A stretch of DNA of 64,000 nucleotides, from contig JALHOL010000001.1 of assembly GCA_022843025.1 (NCBI GenBank), positions 372,001 through 436,000 of the forward strand. Reading direction: 5' to 3'. The stretch comes from Paracoccaceae bacterium. GTDB lineage: Bacteria; Pseudomonadota; Alphaproteobacteria; Rhodobacterales; Rhodobacteraceae. Shown piece after piece: positions 1 to 7,793 of this stretch. Below the pieces are notes generated by a model. That model made no database searches and was not told where the DNA came from. It saw only the letters and a list, made by a program, of their open reading frames with translations. Position 1 is the first letter of the stretch. Every line of letters begins with the position of its first letter. Both the position numbers and the translations under genes were made by a program.

Positions 1-4
1 TCTG

Positions 5-733
5 ATGGAGGAGCCCCGGCATATCAAGGGGGCCTGGGTGGCGCGGATCGTGACGTTGTTTCCCGAGGCCTTTCCCGGCACGCTGGGCCTGTCGCTGACG
101 GGTAAGGCGCTGGATCAGGGGCTGTGGCGGCTGGAACCCATCGACCTGCGCCCCTTTGGCGAAGGCAAGCATCGCACGGTGGATGACACGCCCGCTGGTG
201 GCGGGGCGGGCATGGTGCTGCGCGCCGACATCGTGCATCGCGCGCTGCGGCAGGCGGCCATCGGCACGCCCGCCGACCGGGCGCGGTGGCCGATCGTGTA
301 TCTGTCGCCGCGTGGTAAGCCGTTCGATCAGGCGCGCGCGCGGGATTGGGCGGCGGCGGATGGGATCACCCTGCTGTGCGGGCGGTTCGAGGGCGTGGAT
401 CAGCGCGTGCTGGACCATTGGGGGATCGAGGAGGTTTCGCTTGGCGATTTTGTCCTGACCGGGGGCGAGATTGCGGCGCAGGCCATGCTGGACGCCACGG
501 TGCGGCTGCTGCCGAAGGTGCTGGGCAATGCGGCGAGCACCGAGGAGGAAAGCTTCTCGGACGGGTTGCTGGAGCATCCGCAATTCACCCGCCCACAGGT
601 TTGGGAAGGGCGGGAGATTCCGGCGGTGTTGATGTCAGGCCATCACGGGCAGATCGCCAAGTGGCGGCGGGCCGAGAGTGAGCGGCTGACGGCAGAGCGG
701 CGGCCGGATTTGTGGGAAAAGCGGAAGGGGTAA
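5..733 (+). CDS. trmD: tRNA (guanine-N1-)-methyltransferase TrmD
   Basis: Methylates G37 of tRNA with S-adenosylmethionine, which protects the reading frame during translation. The 242-aa product has the SpoU/TrmD trefoil-knot SAM site around residues 125-160 (GRFEGVDQR, then SLGDFVLTGGE) and the C-terminal ESFSDGLLEHPQFTRP stretch, whose Asp (about residue 186) is the catalytic base in the family. The N-terminal ARIVTLFPEAFPG block is typical. Length is normal for the family. The start lies 5 bases from the window edge, so an upstream start cannot be excluded. It sits upstream of rplS, as in the usual rpsP-rimM-trmD-rplS order. Confidence 0.97.
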   Translation: MEEPRHIKGAWVARIVTLFPEAFPGTLGLSLTGKALDQGLWRLEPIDLRPFGEGKHRTVDDTPAGGGAGMVLRADIVHRALRQAAIGTPADRARWPIVYLSPRGKPFDQARARDWAAADGITLLCGRFEGVDQRVLDHWGIEEVSLGDFVLTGGEIAAQAMLDATVRLLPKVLGNAASTEEESFSDGLLEHPQFTRPQVWEGREIPAVLMSGHHGQIAKWRRAESERLTAERRPDLWEKRKG

Positions 734-809
734 GGGTTCGTTGACCCTGCCTTGGGGCAAGGCGGGGTGAAGCCCGCCCTGCGCAGTCGTGTTCCGTCCC
801 TTTCCGCCC

Positions 810-839
810 TTGACCAAAGCCCCGTTCCGCCCCTATACG
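810..839 (+). promoter_or_regulatory. candidate sigma-70 promoter for rplS-rpmE
   Basis: TTGACC (810-815), an 18-base spacer, then TATACG (834-839). It lies in the 319-base stretch between trmD and rplS, which has no convincing gene. It would give a transcript with a leader of about 200 bases ahead of rplS. Seen by eye only; TTGAC-like boxes occur by chance. Confidence 0.4.
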
Positions 840-981
840 CGCCCGGTCCGGGGTGGTTTCACCGTTTGGACCCGATTCCTTTTGGCCTCTGCCTTCTTCG
901 GCAGATTGCAGGACAAGGGGGCGGTGCATGAAAAGCAGGCCTGAACCTCTGGCGGGCGCATCCTTTGCGGGATGGCGGACC

Positions 982-1040
982 CGGTCGAAGACCGAGAGCT
1001 CTGGGGCGGCATCACCTCTGCGGATATACCGCAGGTATAT
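982..1040 (+). promoter_or_regulatory. possible structured leader of rplS
   Basis: Two short inverted repeats precede the rplS ribosome-binding site: CGGTC-GAA-GACCG (982-994) and the perfect ATATACC-GCA-GGTATAT (1024-1040). The second ends at the base before the GGAG Shine-Dalgarno sequence (1041-1044), so pairing could influence ribosome access. The rest of the trmD-rplS gap (734-981) shows only weak hairpins (733-748, 761-778). Ribosomal protein leaders often carry feedback sites, but I know of no named L19 leader in this group. Confidence 0.35.
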
Positions 1041-1052
1041 GGAGACTTGGCG

Positions 1053-1427
1053 ATGAACCTTATCGCACAGATCGAGGCGGAGCAGATTGCTGCCCTCGGC
1101 AAGACGATTCCGGATTTCAAGGCCGGCGACACCATTCGTGTCGGCTACAAAGTGACCGAAGGGTCGCGTTCGCGGGTGCAGATGTATGAAGGCGTCTGCA
1201 TCGGCCGCAAGGGCGGGGCGACCATCGCTGCGTCTTTCACCGTGCGCAAGATTTCCTTTGGCGAAGGCGTGGAACGTGTGTTCCCGCTCTATTCGACGAA
1301 CATCGATTCGATCGAAGTGGTCCGTCGTGGCCGCGTGCGTCGTGCAAAGCTGTACTACCTGCGCGACCGTCGCGGCAAATCGGCCCGGATCGCCGAAGTG
1401 ACCAACTACAAAGAAAAATCAGAGTAA
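1053..1427 (+). CDS. rplS: 50S ribosomal protein L19
   Basis: Component of the large ribosomal subunit, located at the 30S-50S interface. The 124-aa protein starts [12 protein letters not shown] and carries the L19 core, including [22 protein letters not shown] split over residues 27-48 and the [13 protein letters not shown] segment. ATG at 1053 is chosen over an in-frame ATG at 972 because GGAG (1041-1044) lies 8 bases upstream and L19 proteins start here. The 27 upstream codons do not resemble L19. rpmE follows after 12 bases, so the two are probably cotranscribed. Confidence 0.97.
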   Translation: MNLIAQIEAEQIAALGKTIPDFKAGDTIRVGYKVTEGSRSRVQMYEGVCIGRKGGATIAASFTVRKISFGEGVERVFPLYSTNIDSIEVVRRGRVRRAKLYYLRDRRGKSARIAEVTNYKEKSE

Positions 1428-1439
1428 GGAGCCGGTGCG

Positions 1440-1661
1440 ATGAAAAAGGGCATTCACCCCGAATATCACATGATCACGGTCAAGATGACCGACGGCACCA
1501 CCTTCCAGACCCGGACCACCTGGGGCAAGGAAGGCGATCAGATGGCGCTGGACATCGATCCGCTGGCCCACCCGGCCTGGACCGGCCAGTCGGCCAAGCT
1601 GATGGACACCGGCGGCCGTGTGTCGAAGTTCAAGAACAAGTACGCCGGTCTGGGTTTCTGA
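1440..1661 (+). CDS. rpmE: 50S ribosomal protein L31 (zinc-free type)
   Basis: Large-subunit ribosomal protein of 73 aa. It begins [19 protein letters not shown] and contains [13 protein letters not shown] and the end [14 protein letters not shown], all typical of L31. It has no cysteine, so it belongs to the C-minus class that does not bind zinc, which is usual in alphaproteobacteria. AAGGAG lies just upstream of the ATG. It shares a transcript with rplS and is followed by a strong terminator. Confidence 0.97.
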   Translation: MKKGIHPEYHMITVKMTDGTTFQTRTTWGKEGDQMALDIDPLAHPAWTGQSAKLMDTGGRVSKFKNKYAGLGF

Positions 1662-1684
1662 TCCTTACGGACGTGAAAAGGTTC

Positions 1685-1717
1685 AACGCCGCCCCCCTGT
1701 GGGCGGCGTTTTACTTT
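1685..1717 (+). terminator. intrinsic terminator after rpmE
   Basis: Arms AACGCCGCCC (1685-1694) and GGGCGGCGTT (1701-1710) with loop CCCTGT, followed by a T-rich run (TTTACTTT). It ends the rplS-rpmE transcript 24 bases after the stop codon. Confidence 0.85.
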
Positions 1718-1826
1718 GGGGCAAGGCAAGGAAGGGCTTGCGGATTTCCGCCAACTGGGCCTTATCCCTGTTCCGCGACCTGAGTTCTGCCGCGCGGGGC
1801 GCAGTCTGGTGTCGGGGGAAGGCCAC

Positions 1827-2636
1827 ATGGCGCATATCATCGTTGTCGGAAACGAGAAGGGCGGGTCGGGGAAATCGACCACCTGCATGCATGTGGGCAC
1901 GGCGCTGGCGCGGCTGGGGTTCCGTGTGGGGGCGCTGGACCTTGATCTGCGGCAGCGCAGCTTTGGCCGTTATGTCGAGAACCGCCGTGCCTATATGGCG
2001 CGGGCCGGGTTGACCCTGCCCAGCCCGGACTATCGGGAATTGCCCGAAGTGGCGGCGGATGCGCTGGCCCCGGGCGAGAATGCCTTTGACGCGCGGCTTG
2101 CCAATGCGATTGCCGCGCTGGAGCCGGTATCGGATTTCATCGTGATCGATTGCCCCGGATCGCATACGCGGCTGTCGCAGGTGGCGCATTCGCTGGCCGA
2201 TACGCTGATCACGCCGCTCAATGACAGTTTCGTGGATTTCGACCTGCTGGCGCGGGTGGACCCGGAAACGGGCAAGGTGAAGGGGCCGTCGATCTATTCC
2301 GAGATGGTGTGGAATGCGCGGCAGTTGCGGGCGCAGGCGGGGCTGAAGCCGATTGACTGGATCGTGCTGCGCAACCGGCTTGGCGCGCAGCAGATGCACA
2401 ACAAAAAGAAGGTGGGGGCGGCGCTGGAGGAATTGTCGCGGCGGATCGGGTTCCGCGTGGCGCCGGGCTTTTCCGAGCGCGTGATCTTTCGCGAGCTGTT
2501 TCCGCGTGGGCTGACGCTGCTGGATCTGCGCGATACCGGGGTGGATCAGTTGAACCTGTCCAACATCGCCGCGCGGCAGGAAGTGCGCGATCTTGTGACC
2601 GAGCTTAGATTGCCGGGTGTTCGGGTGGATTTCTGA
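1827..2636 (+). CDS. mipZ: MipZ-type ParA ATPase (division plane positioning)
   Basis: ParA/MinD-family P-loop ATPase. In Caulobacter and relatives MipZ forms a bipolar gradient from ParB-origin complexes and blocks FtsZ polymerization away from midcell. The 269-aa protein opens MAHIIVVGNEKGGSGKST with a deviant Walker A box (KGGSGKST, residues 11-18), then LDLDLRQRSFGRY and the FIVIDCPGSHTRLS Walker B region. ATG 1827 is chosen because GGGGGAAGG (about 1814-1822) precedes it and MipZ proteins start directly at this strand; an in-frame upstream extension to 1716 would run through the rpmE terminator region. No parB lies nearby, so this is not a plasmid-type ParAB pair. Confidence 0.93.
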   Translation: MAHIIVVGNEKGGSGKSTTCMHVGTALARLGFRVGALDLDLRQRSFGRYVENRRAYMARAGLTLPSPDYRELPEVAADALAPGENAFDARLANAIAALEPVSDFIVIDCPGSHTRLSQVAHSLADTLITPLNDSFVDFDLLARVDPETGKVKGPSIYSEMVWNARQLRAQAGLKPIDWIVLRNRLGAQQMHNKKKVGAALEELSRRIGFRVAPGFSERVIFRELFPRGLTLLDLRDTGVDQLNLSNIAARQEVRDLVTELRLPGVRVDF

Positions 2637-2796
2637 CGCCGTCATGGCTGTGGCCCGTGAAGGGGCCAGTCTGCGTGGAGCGCAGATTTTCACGCGCGCC
2701 GATGCGTTGTAGGCGCTGATCATAGGCAGGGTCGATCTGCCCGGCCTTGTGAGGCAGAAGCCCGAATTTTTCGAGCAGGCTGAGGCCGAATTCCAT
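2605..2796 (-). CDS. small hypothetical protein (63 aa)
   Basis: Unrecognised. The product starts MEFGLSLLEKFGLLPHKAG and is rich in polar residues, with no membrane segment or known motif. The start at 2796 is preceded by GAGGAGA at good spacing (a longer frame to 2841 lacks this). It is convergent with mipZ and its last codons overlap the mipZ 3' end by 32 bases. The divergent matB starts about 190 bases away. The good ribosome site is the main support; it could still be a chance frame. Confidence 0.45.
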   Translation of the reverse strand: MEFGLSLLEKFGLLPHKAGQIDPAYDQRLQRIGARENLRSTQTGPFTGHSHDGVRNPPEHPAI

Positions 2797-2981
2797 GTCC
2801 GTCTCCTCTCGGGCCGCGATTGGCTTGGAGTTGTGTGACAATCAGAATTCCAGCAAAGCACGGCAAGAAAGGGGCAAGGGTTGGGTCATTCCACGTCAGC
2901 ACCGAAGGCCGGCTTGGATTGCGGGCAGGGTTGTGGCGCTTGCAAGCCCTGTGCCATGACGTGTGAAATGGGGGAAGACCG

Positions 2982-4487
2982 ATGAAAAACATGCTGTTTG
3001 ACGCGCTTTTCGCACCTTTGGCGGGGCGCGGGACGCCGCTTTTGATCCTGGCGGATGGGCGGACAATCAGCGGGGATGCGTTCCTGCGGATGGTGGCGCG
3101 GCAGGCGAATGCGCTGCGGGCGCTGGGGTTGGGCAAGGGCGACCGGATCGCGGTGCAGGTGGCCAAGACGCCGGAGGCTTTGGCGATCTATGGCGCGGCG
3201 GTGGCGTTGGGGGCGATCTTCCTGCCGCTGAACACGGCCTACACGGCGGATGAGGTGGGGTATTTTCTGGGCAATGCGACGCCGCGCGTCTTTGTCTGTG
3301 ATGGTGGCAAGGCGGGGGTGATGGGCCCGGTGGCGGCGGCGCATGGGGCGCGGTTGGTGACGCTGAACGCGGATGGGTCGGGGGAACTGGCCGATCTGGC
3401 AGCGGGGGCGGCGGATCAGGTGCAGGTGGCCGAATGCGGGGCAGAGGATCTGGCGGCGTTTCTCTATACGTCAGGGACGACCGGGCGGTCGAAGGGGGCG
3501 ATGCTGACGCATCGCAACCTGTTGTCGAATGCCGAGGTGTTGGTGCGGGAATGGCGGTTCACGGAGCGGGACGTGCTGCTGCATGCGCTGCCGATTTTCC
3601 ATACGCATGGGCTGTTCGTGGCGTCCAACGTATCGCTTCTGTCGGGCGGGGCGATGATCTTTCTGCCGGGATTCGAAGCGGGCGTGGTGCTGCGGCTGCT
3701 GTCGGAGGCCACGGTGATGATGGGGGTGCCGACCTTCTACACCCGCCTGCTGGAGGATGCGCGGCTGGACCGCGCGCTGGTGGCGCATATGCGGCTGTTC
3801 GTGTCCGGGTCGGCCCCGCTGCTGGCGGAGACGCATGCGGACTGGGAGGCGCGGACGGGGCACCGCATTCTGGAACGCTATGGGATGACCGAGACGAACA
3901 TGAACACCTCGAACCCCTATGACGGGGAACGGCGGGCGGGGACGGTGGGTTTCCCGCTGCCGGGGGTGGAGCTGCGTATTCTGGCCGAAGGGCAGGAGGT
4001 TGGCCCCGAAGAGGTGGGGATGATCGAGGTGCGGGGGCCGAACGTGTTTCAAGGCTATTGGCAGATGCCCGACAAGACGCGCGAAGAGCTGCGCCCGGAC
4101 GGGTGGTTCATCACCGGCGATCTGGGGAAGCGCGATGCGGATGGCTATGTGCATATCGTGGGGCGGGCGAAGGATCTGGTGATCACCGGGGGGTATAATG
4201 TGTACCCCAAGGAGGTAGAATTGTTGCTGGATGAGGTGCCGGGGGTAGCGGAAAGCGCAGTGATCGGGCTGCCGCATCCGGATTTCGGCGAGGCGGTCTT
4301 TGCCGTGCTGGTGGCGAAGCCGGGCGCGGTTCTGGAGCCAGAGGCGGTGCTGGCGGCGATTGCCGACAAGCTGGCGCGCTTCAAGCAGCCCAAGGGCGCG
4401 GTTGTGGTGGACAACCTGCCGCGCAACACGATGGGGAAGGTGCAGAAGAACCTGCTGCGGGAAGCCCATAAGGGGCGGTTTGCCTGA
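2982..4487 (+). CDS. matB: malonyl-CoA synthetase (MatB-like acyl-CoA ligase)
   Basis: Adenylate-forming enzyme (ANL superfamily) that probably converts malonate, ATP and CoA to malonyl-CoA in the cytoplasm. The 501-aa product has the P-loop YTSGTTGRSKGAMLTH (about residues 161-176), the A5 motif YGMTETNMNTSNPY, the hinge GDLGKRDADGY and the catalytic lysine region PRNTMGKVQKN. Both the YGMTETNMNTSNPYDGERR region and HPDFGEAV match what I know of MatB rather than of acetyl-CoA or long-chain acyl-CoA synthetases. It stands alone here with no malonate decarboxylase or transporter nearby. The exact acyl substrate is inferred from family resemblance. A hairpin cluster starts six bases after its stop. 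Confidence 0.85.
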   Translation: MKNMLFDALFAPLAGRGTPLLILADGRTISGDAFLRMVARQANALRALGLGKGDRIAVQVAKTPEALAIYGAAVALGAIFLPLNTAYTADEVGYFLGNATPRVFVCDGGKAGVMGPVAAAHGARLVTLNADGSGELADLAAGAADQVQVAECGAEDLAAFLYTSGTTGRSKGAMLTHRNLLSNAEVLVREWRFTERDVLLHALPIFHTHGLFVASNVSLLSGGAMIFLPGFEAGVVLRLLSEATVMMGVPTFYTRLLEDARLDRALVAHMRLFVSGSAPLLAETHADWEARTGHRILERYGMTETNMNTSNPYDGERRAGTVGFPLPGVELRILAEGQEVGPEEVGMIEVRGPNVFQGYWQMPDKTREELRPDGWFITGDLGKRDADGYVHIVGRAKDLVITGGYNVYPKEVELLLDEVPGVAESAVIGLPHPDFGEAVFAVLVAKPGAVLEPEAVLAAIADKLARFKQPKGAVVVDNLPRNTMGKVQKNLLREAHKGRFA

Positions 4488-4492
4488 GGGGG

Positions 4493-4615
4493 GCGAAATC
4501 TGACGCAGATTTCGCGACGATTTCTGCACGCAGAAATCGCTGATGGGTGTCATGCCTTTGGGTTGGGGGCGGAGTTTGCGTCAAACTCCGGTGCGAAATC
4601 TGCGTCAGATTTCGC
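4493..4615. repeat. cluster of four perfect hairpins
   Basis: Four inverted repeats: 4493-4515 (arm GCGAAATCTG, loop ACG), 4518-4539 (arm CGATTTCTG, loop CACG), 4571-4589 (arm GGAGTTTG, loop CGT) and 4593-4615 (arm GCGAAATCTG, loop CGT). The first and last are exact reverse complements of each other over 23 bases. The cluster fills the space between the convergent matB and arsR genes; the fourth hairpin supplies the last codons and stop of arsR. Related clusters occur at 34922, 53501 and 62102. It may end transcription from both sides, though no hairpin has a long T run. Confidence 0.85.
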
Positions 4616-4952
4616 TGTCTTCGGGGAGTTCGGAGGCGAGGAAGCGTTCGAAGGCATCCAGATCGACCGGGTCGAACTGGCCAAAGCCCTGCATCCAGAC
4701 GGAAGCCGCGCGCAGGGCATCGGGTTCCAGCTTGCACCATTTCACGCGGCCGCGCTTTTCCTGCGTGATCAGGCCGGCATCGGCCAGCACGGCAAGGTGC
4801 TTTGAGATCGCGGCCAGCGACATGGCAAAGGGATGGGCGACATCGGTGACGGCCATGTCATCCTCTAGAAGCATCGTCAGGATGGCGCGGCGCGTGGGAT
4901 CGGCCAGCGCGGCGAAGACGGTGTCGAGCGGATGGGGCGCGGGGCTGGTCAT
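4605..4952 (-). CDS. ArsR-family winged-helix transcriptional regulator
   Basis: Dimeric DNA-binding repressor of 115 aa. The N-terminal LDTVFAALADPTRRAILTML and the recognition-helix region SLAAISKHLAVLADAGLI are characteristic. There is no metal-binding ELCVC box in helix 3 (the region reads DDMAVTDVAHPF), so it is probably not an arsenic or cadmium sensor; it looks like the ArsR type usually linked to SRPBCC/AHSA1 proteins, but no such gene is adjacent. A perfect operator-like palindrome lies 32 bases upstream, suggesting self-regulation. Its last codons fall in the hairpin cluster at 4593-4615. Confidence 0.9.
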   Translation of the reverse strand: MTSPAPHPLDTVFAALADPTRRAILTMLLEDDMAVTDVAHPFAMSLAAISKHLAVLADAGLITQEKRGRVKWCKLEPDALRAASVWMQGFGQFDPVDLDAFERFLASELPEDSEI

Positions 4953-4983
4953 GCGGCATGTTTGGGGGGCAGGGGTGGGATCG

Positions 4984-4999
4984 TCAACCGTTTGGTTGA
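4984..4999 (-). promoter_or_regulatory. operator-like palindrome upstream of arsR
   Basis: Perfect inverted repeat TCAACC-GTTT-GGTTGA, 32 bases before the arsR start codon. CAACC-N4-GGTTG sites are common in front of ArsR-type regulators of this class. Read on the minus strand, the site lies where the promoter should be, consistent with autorepression. Confidence 0.6.
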
Positions 5000-5112
5000 A
5001 TATGCCAATAGGGCGGGATGTGGGCTGCCGGGGGGTGGCTTGGCTTGTGGCGCCGGAAAATTATGCATTGAAAACAGATCGTTGGGGCAGGGTTTTGGCG
5101 GGATTTCGGTGC

Positions 5113-5141
5113 TTGACTCAGGCACCCCCCCTCCGTAGTTA
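5113..5141 (+). promoter_or_regulatory. candidate sigma-70 promoter of the atp F0 operon
   Basis: TTGACT (5113-5118), a 17-base spacer, then TAGTTA (5136-5141), 29 bases before the atpI start. No other good pair is visible in the 218-base gap between arsR and atpI. Confidence 0.6.
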
Positions 5142-5170
5142 TCCCCCGACTGTTCTGGGGGCACCCAACC

Positions 5171-5503
5171 ATGGCTGAAGACCCTGATCGCGAGCGTCTG
5201 CGGGCGCTTGAGGAAAGGATCGCCAAGGTGAAGGGCGTGGTCGAAGGACCCGCCAAGCGCCATCAGGACAGCCAGTATTCGCAGGCCAATCTGGCATGGC
5301 GGATGGTGGTGGAACTTGTGGCCGGTCTGGGGATCGGCTTCGGCATCGGATACGGGCTGGATGTTCTGTTTGGAACGCTGCCCATCTTCATGGTGCTGTT
5401 CATTTTCGCGGGTCTCGCGGCGGGTGTGAAAACCATGCTGAGATCGGCGAAAGAGGTGCAGGAACGCAAGGCGGCCGAGGCCGCCGAAGAAGGGGACGAC
5501 TGA
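5171..5503 (+). CDS. atpI: ATP synthase protein I (AtpI/AtpQ-like)
   Basis: Small membrane protein encoded first in F0 operons and thought to help assemble the c-ring or supply magnesium. The 110-aa product has a charged N-terminal helix ([14 protein letters not shown]), two membrane segments (about residues 45-65 and 70-88, with [13 protein letters not shown]) and a charged tail. The family is poorly conserved; position and topology carry the call. atpB starts one base after its stop, so they are cotranscribed. Confidence 0.88.
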   Translation: MAEDPDRERLRALEERIAKVKGVVEGPAKRHQDSQYSQANLAWRMVVELVAGLGIGFGIGYGLDVLFGTLPIFMVLFIFAGLAAGVKTMLRSAKEVQERKAAEAAEEGDD

Positions 5504-5504
5504 C

Positions 5505-6257
5505 GTGGCGGAAGAGGCGCATAGCGAAGGCGGTCTGGTGTTTCACCCGATGGACCAGTTCATCGTCAAGCCGCTGTTCGGCGATGGTCCGGTGGAATGG
5601 TACACGCCCACGAACGTGACGCTGTGGCTGGGCATTGCGGTGCTGTGCACGGTGGCGCTGTTCGTGATGGGCACGCGCGGCCGGGCGATCATTCCGACGC
5701 GGGTGCAATCCATCGCGGAACTGGCCTACGGGTTCATCTACAAGATGGTGGAAGATATCGCCGGGCCGGATGGCGCGAAGTATTTCCCCAAGATCTTTAC
5801 GCTGTTCGTCTTCATCATGATGACGAACTATCTGGCGCTGATCCCGATGTCCTATAGCCCCACGTCGCATATCGCGGCGACGGCGGTTCTGGGCTTTGGC
5901 GTGTTCATCGCCGTGACGGTGCTGGGTTTCGTCAAGAACGGTGCGCATTTTCTTGGCCTGTTCTGGATGTCCGAGGCGCCGCTGGTGCTGCGCCCGATCA
6001 TCGCGGTGATCGAGGTCATTTCCTACTTTGTGCGCCCGGTCAGCCATTCCATCCGACTGGCGGGCAACATCATGGCCGGCCATACGGTGATCAAGGTGTT
6101 CGCTGCCTTTGCCGGGGTGGTTGCCCTGGCGCCGGTGTCGATCCTGGCGATCGTCGCGATCTATGGGCTTGAGGTGCTGGTCGCCTTTATCCAGGCCTAT
6201 GTCTTTACCATCCTGACCTGCGTCTATCTGCGGGATGCCCTGCATCCCGGCCACTGA
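5505..6257 (+). CDS. atpB: F0F1 ATP synthase subunit a
   Basis: Stator subunit forming the proton half-channels next to the c-ring in the cytoplasmic membrane. The 250-aa protein has several membrane segments, the essential arginine in [14 protein letters not shown] and the C-terminal [15 protein letters not shown] helix. The start is GTG at 5505, one base after the atpI stop, with AGGGGA upstream; the first in-frame ATG would remove conserved N-terminal sequence. Part of the I-a-c-b'-b F0 operon; the F1 genes are not in this window, the split arrangement usual for Rhodobacter relatives. Confidence 0.96.
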   Translation: MAEEAHSEGGLVFHPMDQFIVKPLFGDGPVEWYTPTNVTLWLGIAVLCTVALFVMGTRGRAIIPTRVQSIAELAYGFIYKMVEDIAGPDGAKYFPKIFTLFVFIMMTNYLALIPMSYSPTSHIAATAVLGFGVFIAVTVLGFVKNGAHFLGLFWMSEAPLVLRPIIAVIEVISYFVRPVSHSIRLAGNIMAGHTVIKVFAAFAGVVALAPVSILAIVAIYGLEVLVAFIQAYVFTILTCVYLRDALHPGH

Positions 6258-6304
6258 GGCGCCTGTCGGTTCTAATCAACAGCATTCCATCTAAGGAGAA
6301 AATC

Positions 6305-6541
6305 ATGGAAGGCGATATCGCAAGCATGGGTCAGTTCATCGGTGCCGGCCTCGCCGCCATCGGGTCGGGCGTGGCCGCTGTCGGTGTGGGCAACGTGGCC
6401 GCGAACTTCCTGGCGGGCGCCCTGCGCAACCCGTCGGCAGCCGGTTCGCAGACCGCGACGCTGTTCATCGGTCTGGCCTTTGCAGAAGCTCTGGGGATTT
6501 TCGCGTTCCTCGTGGCACTTCTGCTGATGTTCGCCGTCTGA
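6305..6541 (+). CDS. atpE: F0F1 ATP synthase subunit c
   Basis: Proteolipid that forms the rotating ring of F0. The 78-aa hairpin protein has two membrane helices joined by the polar loop ([11 protein letters not shown]). The proton-binding acid is the Glu in [13 protein letters not shown]. The N-terminal helix has the glycine/alanine-rich [18 protein letters not shown] packing face. AAGGAG lies 7 bases before the ATG, the best ribosome site in the operon, as expected for a subunit made in excess. Confidence 0.97.
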   Translation: MEGDIASMGQFIGAGLAAIGSGVAAVGVGNVAANFLAGALRNPSAAGSQTATLFIGLAFAEALGIFAFLVALLLMFAV

Positions 6542-6569
6542 TCTGACTTCGTATCCTTATTGGGGGGCA

Positions 6570-6585
6570 CGCCGGGGAACCGGCG
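6570..6585 (+). other. intercistronic hairpin between atpE and atpF2
   Basis: Arms CGCCGG (6570-6575) and CCGGCG (6580-6585) with loop GGAA, in the 80-base gap between atpE and the b' gene. It has no T run, so it is not a full terminator. It could stabilise the atpE part of the mRNA or slow downstream expression, helping to make many c subunits per b subunit. That role is inference. Confidence 0.4.
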
Positions 6586-6621
6586 GCCCTTCGAAGTTCA
6601 AAGGGTCCGACGGAGGACAAG

Positions 6622-7170
6622 ATGGCAACTGAATCGACTGCCGATGTGATCGGAGCCTGCGTGGATGCCAATGGCAGTGCCATTGGGATGCCGCAGCTGT
6701 GCGTGGAGTGGATGCCGAACCAGATCTTCTGGTTGGTCGTCGCGCTGATCGCGATCTATTTCGTCCTGTCGCGTATCGCGCTGCCCCGGATTGGCGGGGT
6801 TCTGGCCGAGCGCAAGGGCACGATCACGAATGACCTGACGGCAGCGGAAGAACTGAAGGCCAAGGCGGTGGAAGCCGAGAAAGCCTATCAGGATGCGTTG
6901 ACGCGGGCGCGGGCGGAGGCTGCAAAGATTGTGGCCGAGGCGCGGGCCGACATCCAGAAGGATCTGGATGCCGCAACGGCGCGGGCCGATGCCGAGATCG
7001 CGGCGCGATCGGCGGAATCGGAAAAGCGGATCGGCGAAATTCGTGCCGGGGCGCTGGAAGCCGTGACCGAAGTGGCGAAGGATACCGCCAAGGAACTGGT
7101 CAATGCGCTGGGCGGCAAGGCGGATGCGCGGTCGGTGACCGCGGCTGTGACCGCACGGCTGAAAGGGTGA
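6622..7170 (+). CDS. atpF2: F0F1 ATP synthase subunit b' (b2)
   Basis: Half of the heterodimeric peripheral stalk. The 182-aa product has one membrane segment near residues 35-52 ([15 protein letters not shown]) followed by a long charged coiled coil rich in Ala, Glu and Lys. The [14 protein letters not shown] run before the membrane helix is typical of b' rather than b. Paired with atpF downstream; organisms with b and b' make a heterodimer in place of b2. Confidence 0.94.
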   Translation: MATESTADVIGACVDANGSAIGMPQLCVEWMPNQIFWLVVALIAIYFVLSRIALPRIGGVLAERKGTITNDLTAAEELKAKAVEAEKAYQDALTRARAEAAKIVAEARADIQKDLDAATARADAEIAARSAESEKRIGEIRAGALEAVTEVAKDTAKELVNALGGKADARSVTAAVTARLKG

Positions 7171-7733
7171 TGGCGATGAGAACGCTTCTGGCATTTCTGG
7201 CGCTGTCTGCCACCCCGGCCTTTGCGGCGGCGGGCAAGCCGTTCTTTTCGCTGAGCAACACCGATTTCGTGGTGAGCATCGGTTTCCTCGTCTTTATCGG
7301 CATCCTGCTGAAGTACAAGGTGCCGGGCAAGATCGTGGGGCTGCTCGACAGCCGCGCGGCGCAGATCAAGGCGGAACTGGAAGAGGCGCGCAGCCTGCGC
7401 GACGAAGCCAAGGCGCTGCTGGCATCCTATGAGCGCAAGCAAAAGGACGTGCAGGAGCAATCCGAGCGGATCGTTGCAAACGCCAAGGAAGAGGCGATGA
7501 ACGCGGCAGAGCAGGCCAAGGCCGATCTGCAGGCGTCGATCGCCCGGCGGATGGCGGCGGCTGAGGATCAGATCGCTTCGGCCGAAGCATCGGCCATTCG
7601 CGCAGTGCGCGAGCAGGCGATTGCGGTGGCGGTTGCGGCAGCGGGCGATGTGCTGGCCAAGCAGATGACGGCAGAGGGCACCTCTGCCTCTATCGACGCG
7701 GCGATTGCGCAGGTGGAAGCCAAGCTGCACTGA
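7170..7733 (+). CDS. atpF: F0F1 ATP synthase subunit b
   Basis: Second peripheral-stalk subunit. The product (about 187 aa) has a signal-like N-terminus (RTLLAFLALSATPAFAAAG), then the membrane helix near FVVSIGFLVFIGILL and a long coiled coil. The start could be ATG 7170, which overlaps the b' stop as TGATG, or ATG 7176; a GTG at 7167 is also in frame. The overlap implies translational coupling. It is the last gene of the operon and is followed by a terminator. Confidence 0.94.
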   Translation: MAMRTLLAFLALSATPAFAAAGKPFFSLSNTDFVVSIGFLVFIGILLKYKVPGKIVGLLDSRAAQIKAELEEARSLRDEAKALLASYERKQKDVQEQSERIVANAKEEAMNAAEQAKADLQASIARRMAAAEDQIASAEASAIRAVREQAIAVAVAAAGDVLAKQMTAEGTSASIDAAIAQVEAKLH

Positions 7734-7759
7734 TCCGGCGGGTCAATTGGAATGGAAGG

Positions 7760-7784
7760 AACCCGGCCTTGCGCCGGGTTTTTT
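7760..7784 (+). terminator. intrinsic terminator of the atp F0 operon
   Basis: Arms AACCCGGC (7760-7767) and GCCGGGTT (7773-7780), loop CTTGC, with a run of six T at 7779-7784. It lies 26 bases after atpF and shortly before the convergent gntR gene ends. Confidence 0.9.
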
Positions 7785-7793
7785 CATGGGCCG

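Noticed and set aside
853-1056. 67-codon frame between trmD and rplS
   Set aside because: No similarity to any family, no ribosome site, and it ends inside the rplS start region.
1716-1826. Upstream extension of MipZ
   Set aside because: It would begin next to the rpmE terminator T run and lacks the family's start; GGGGGAAGG supports ATG 1827.
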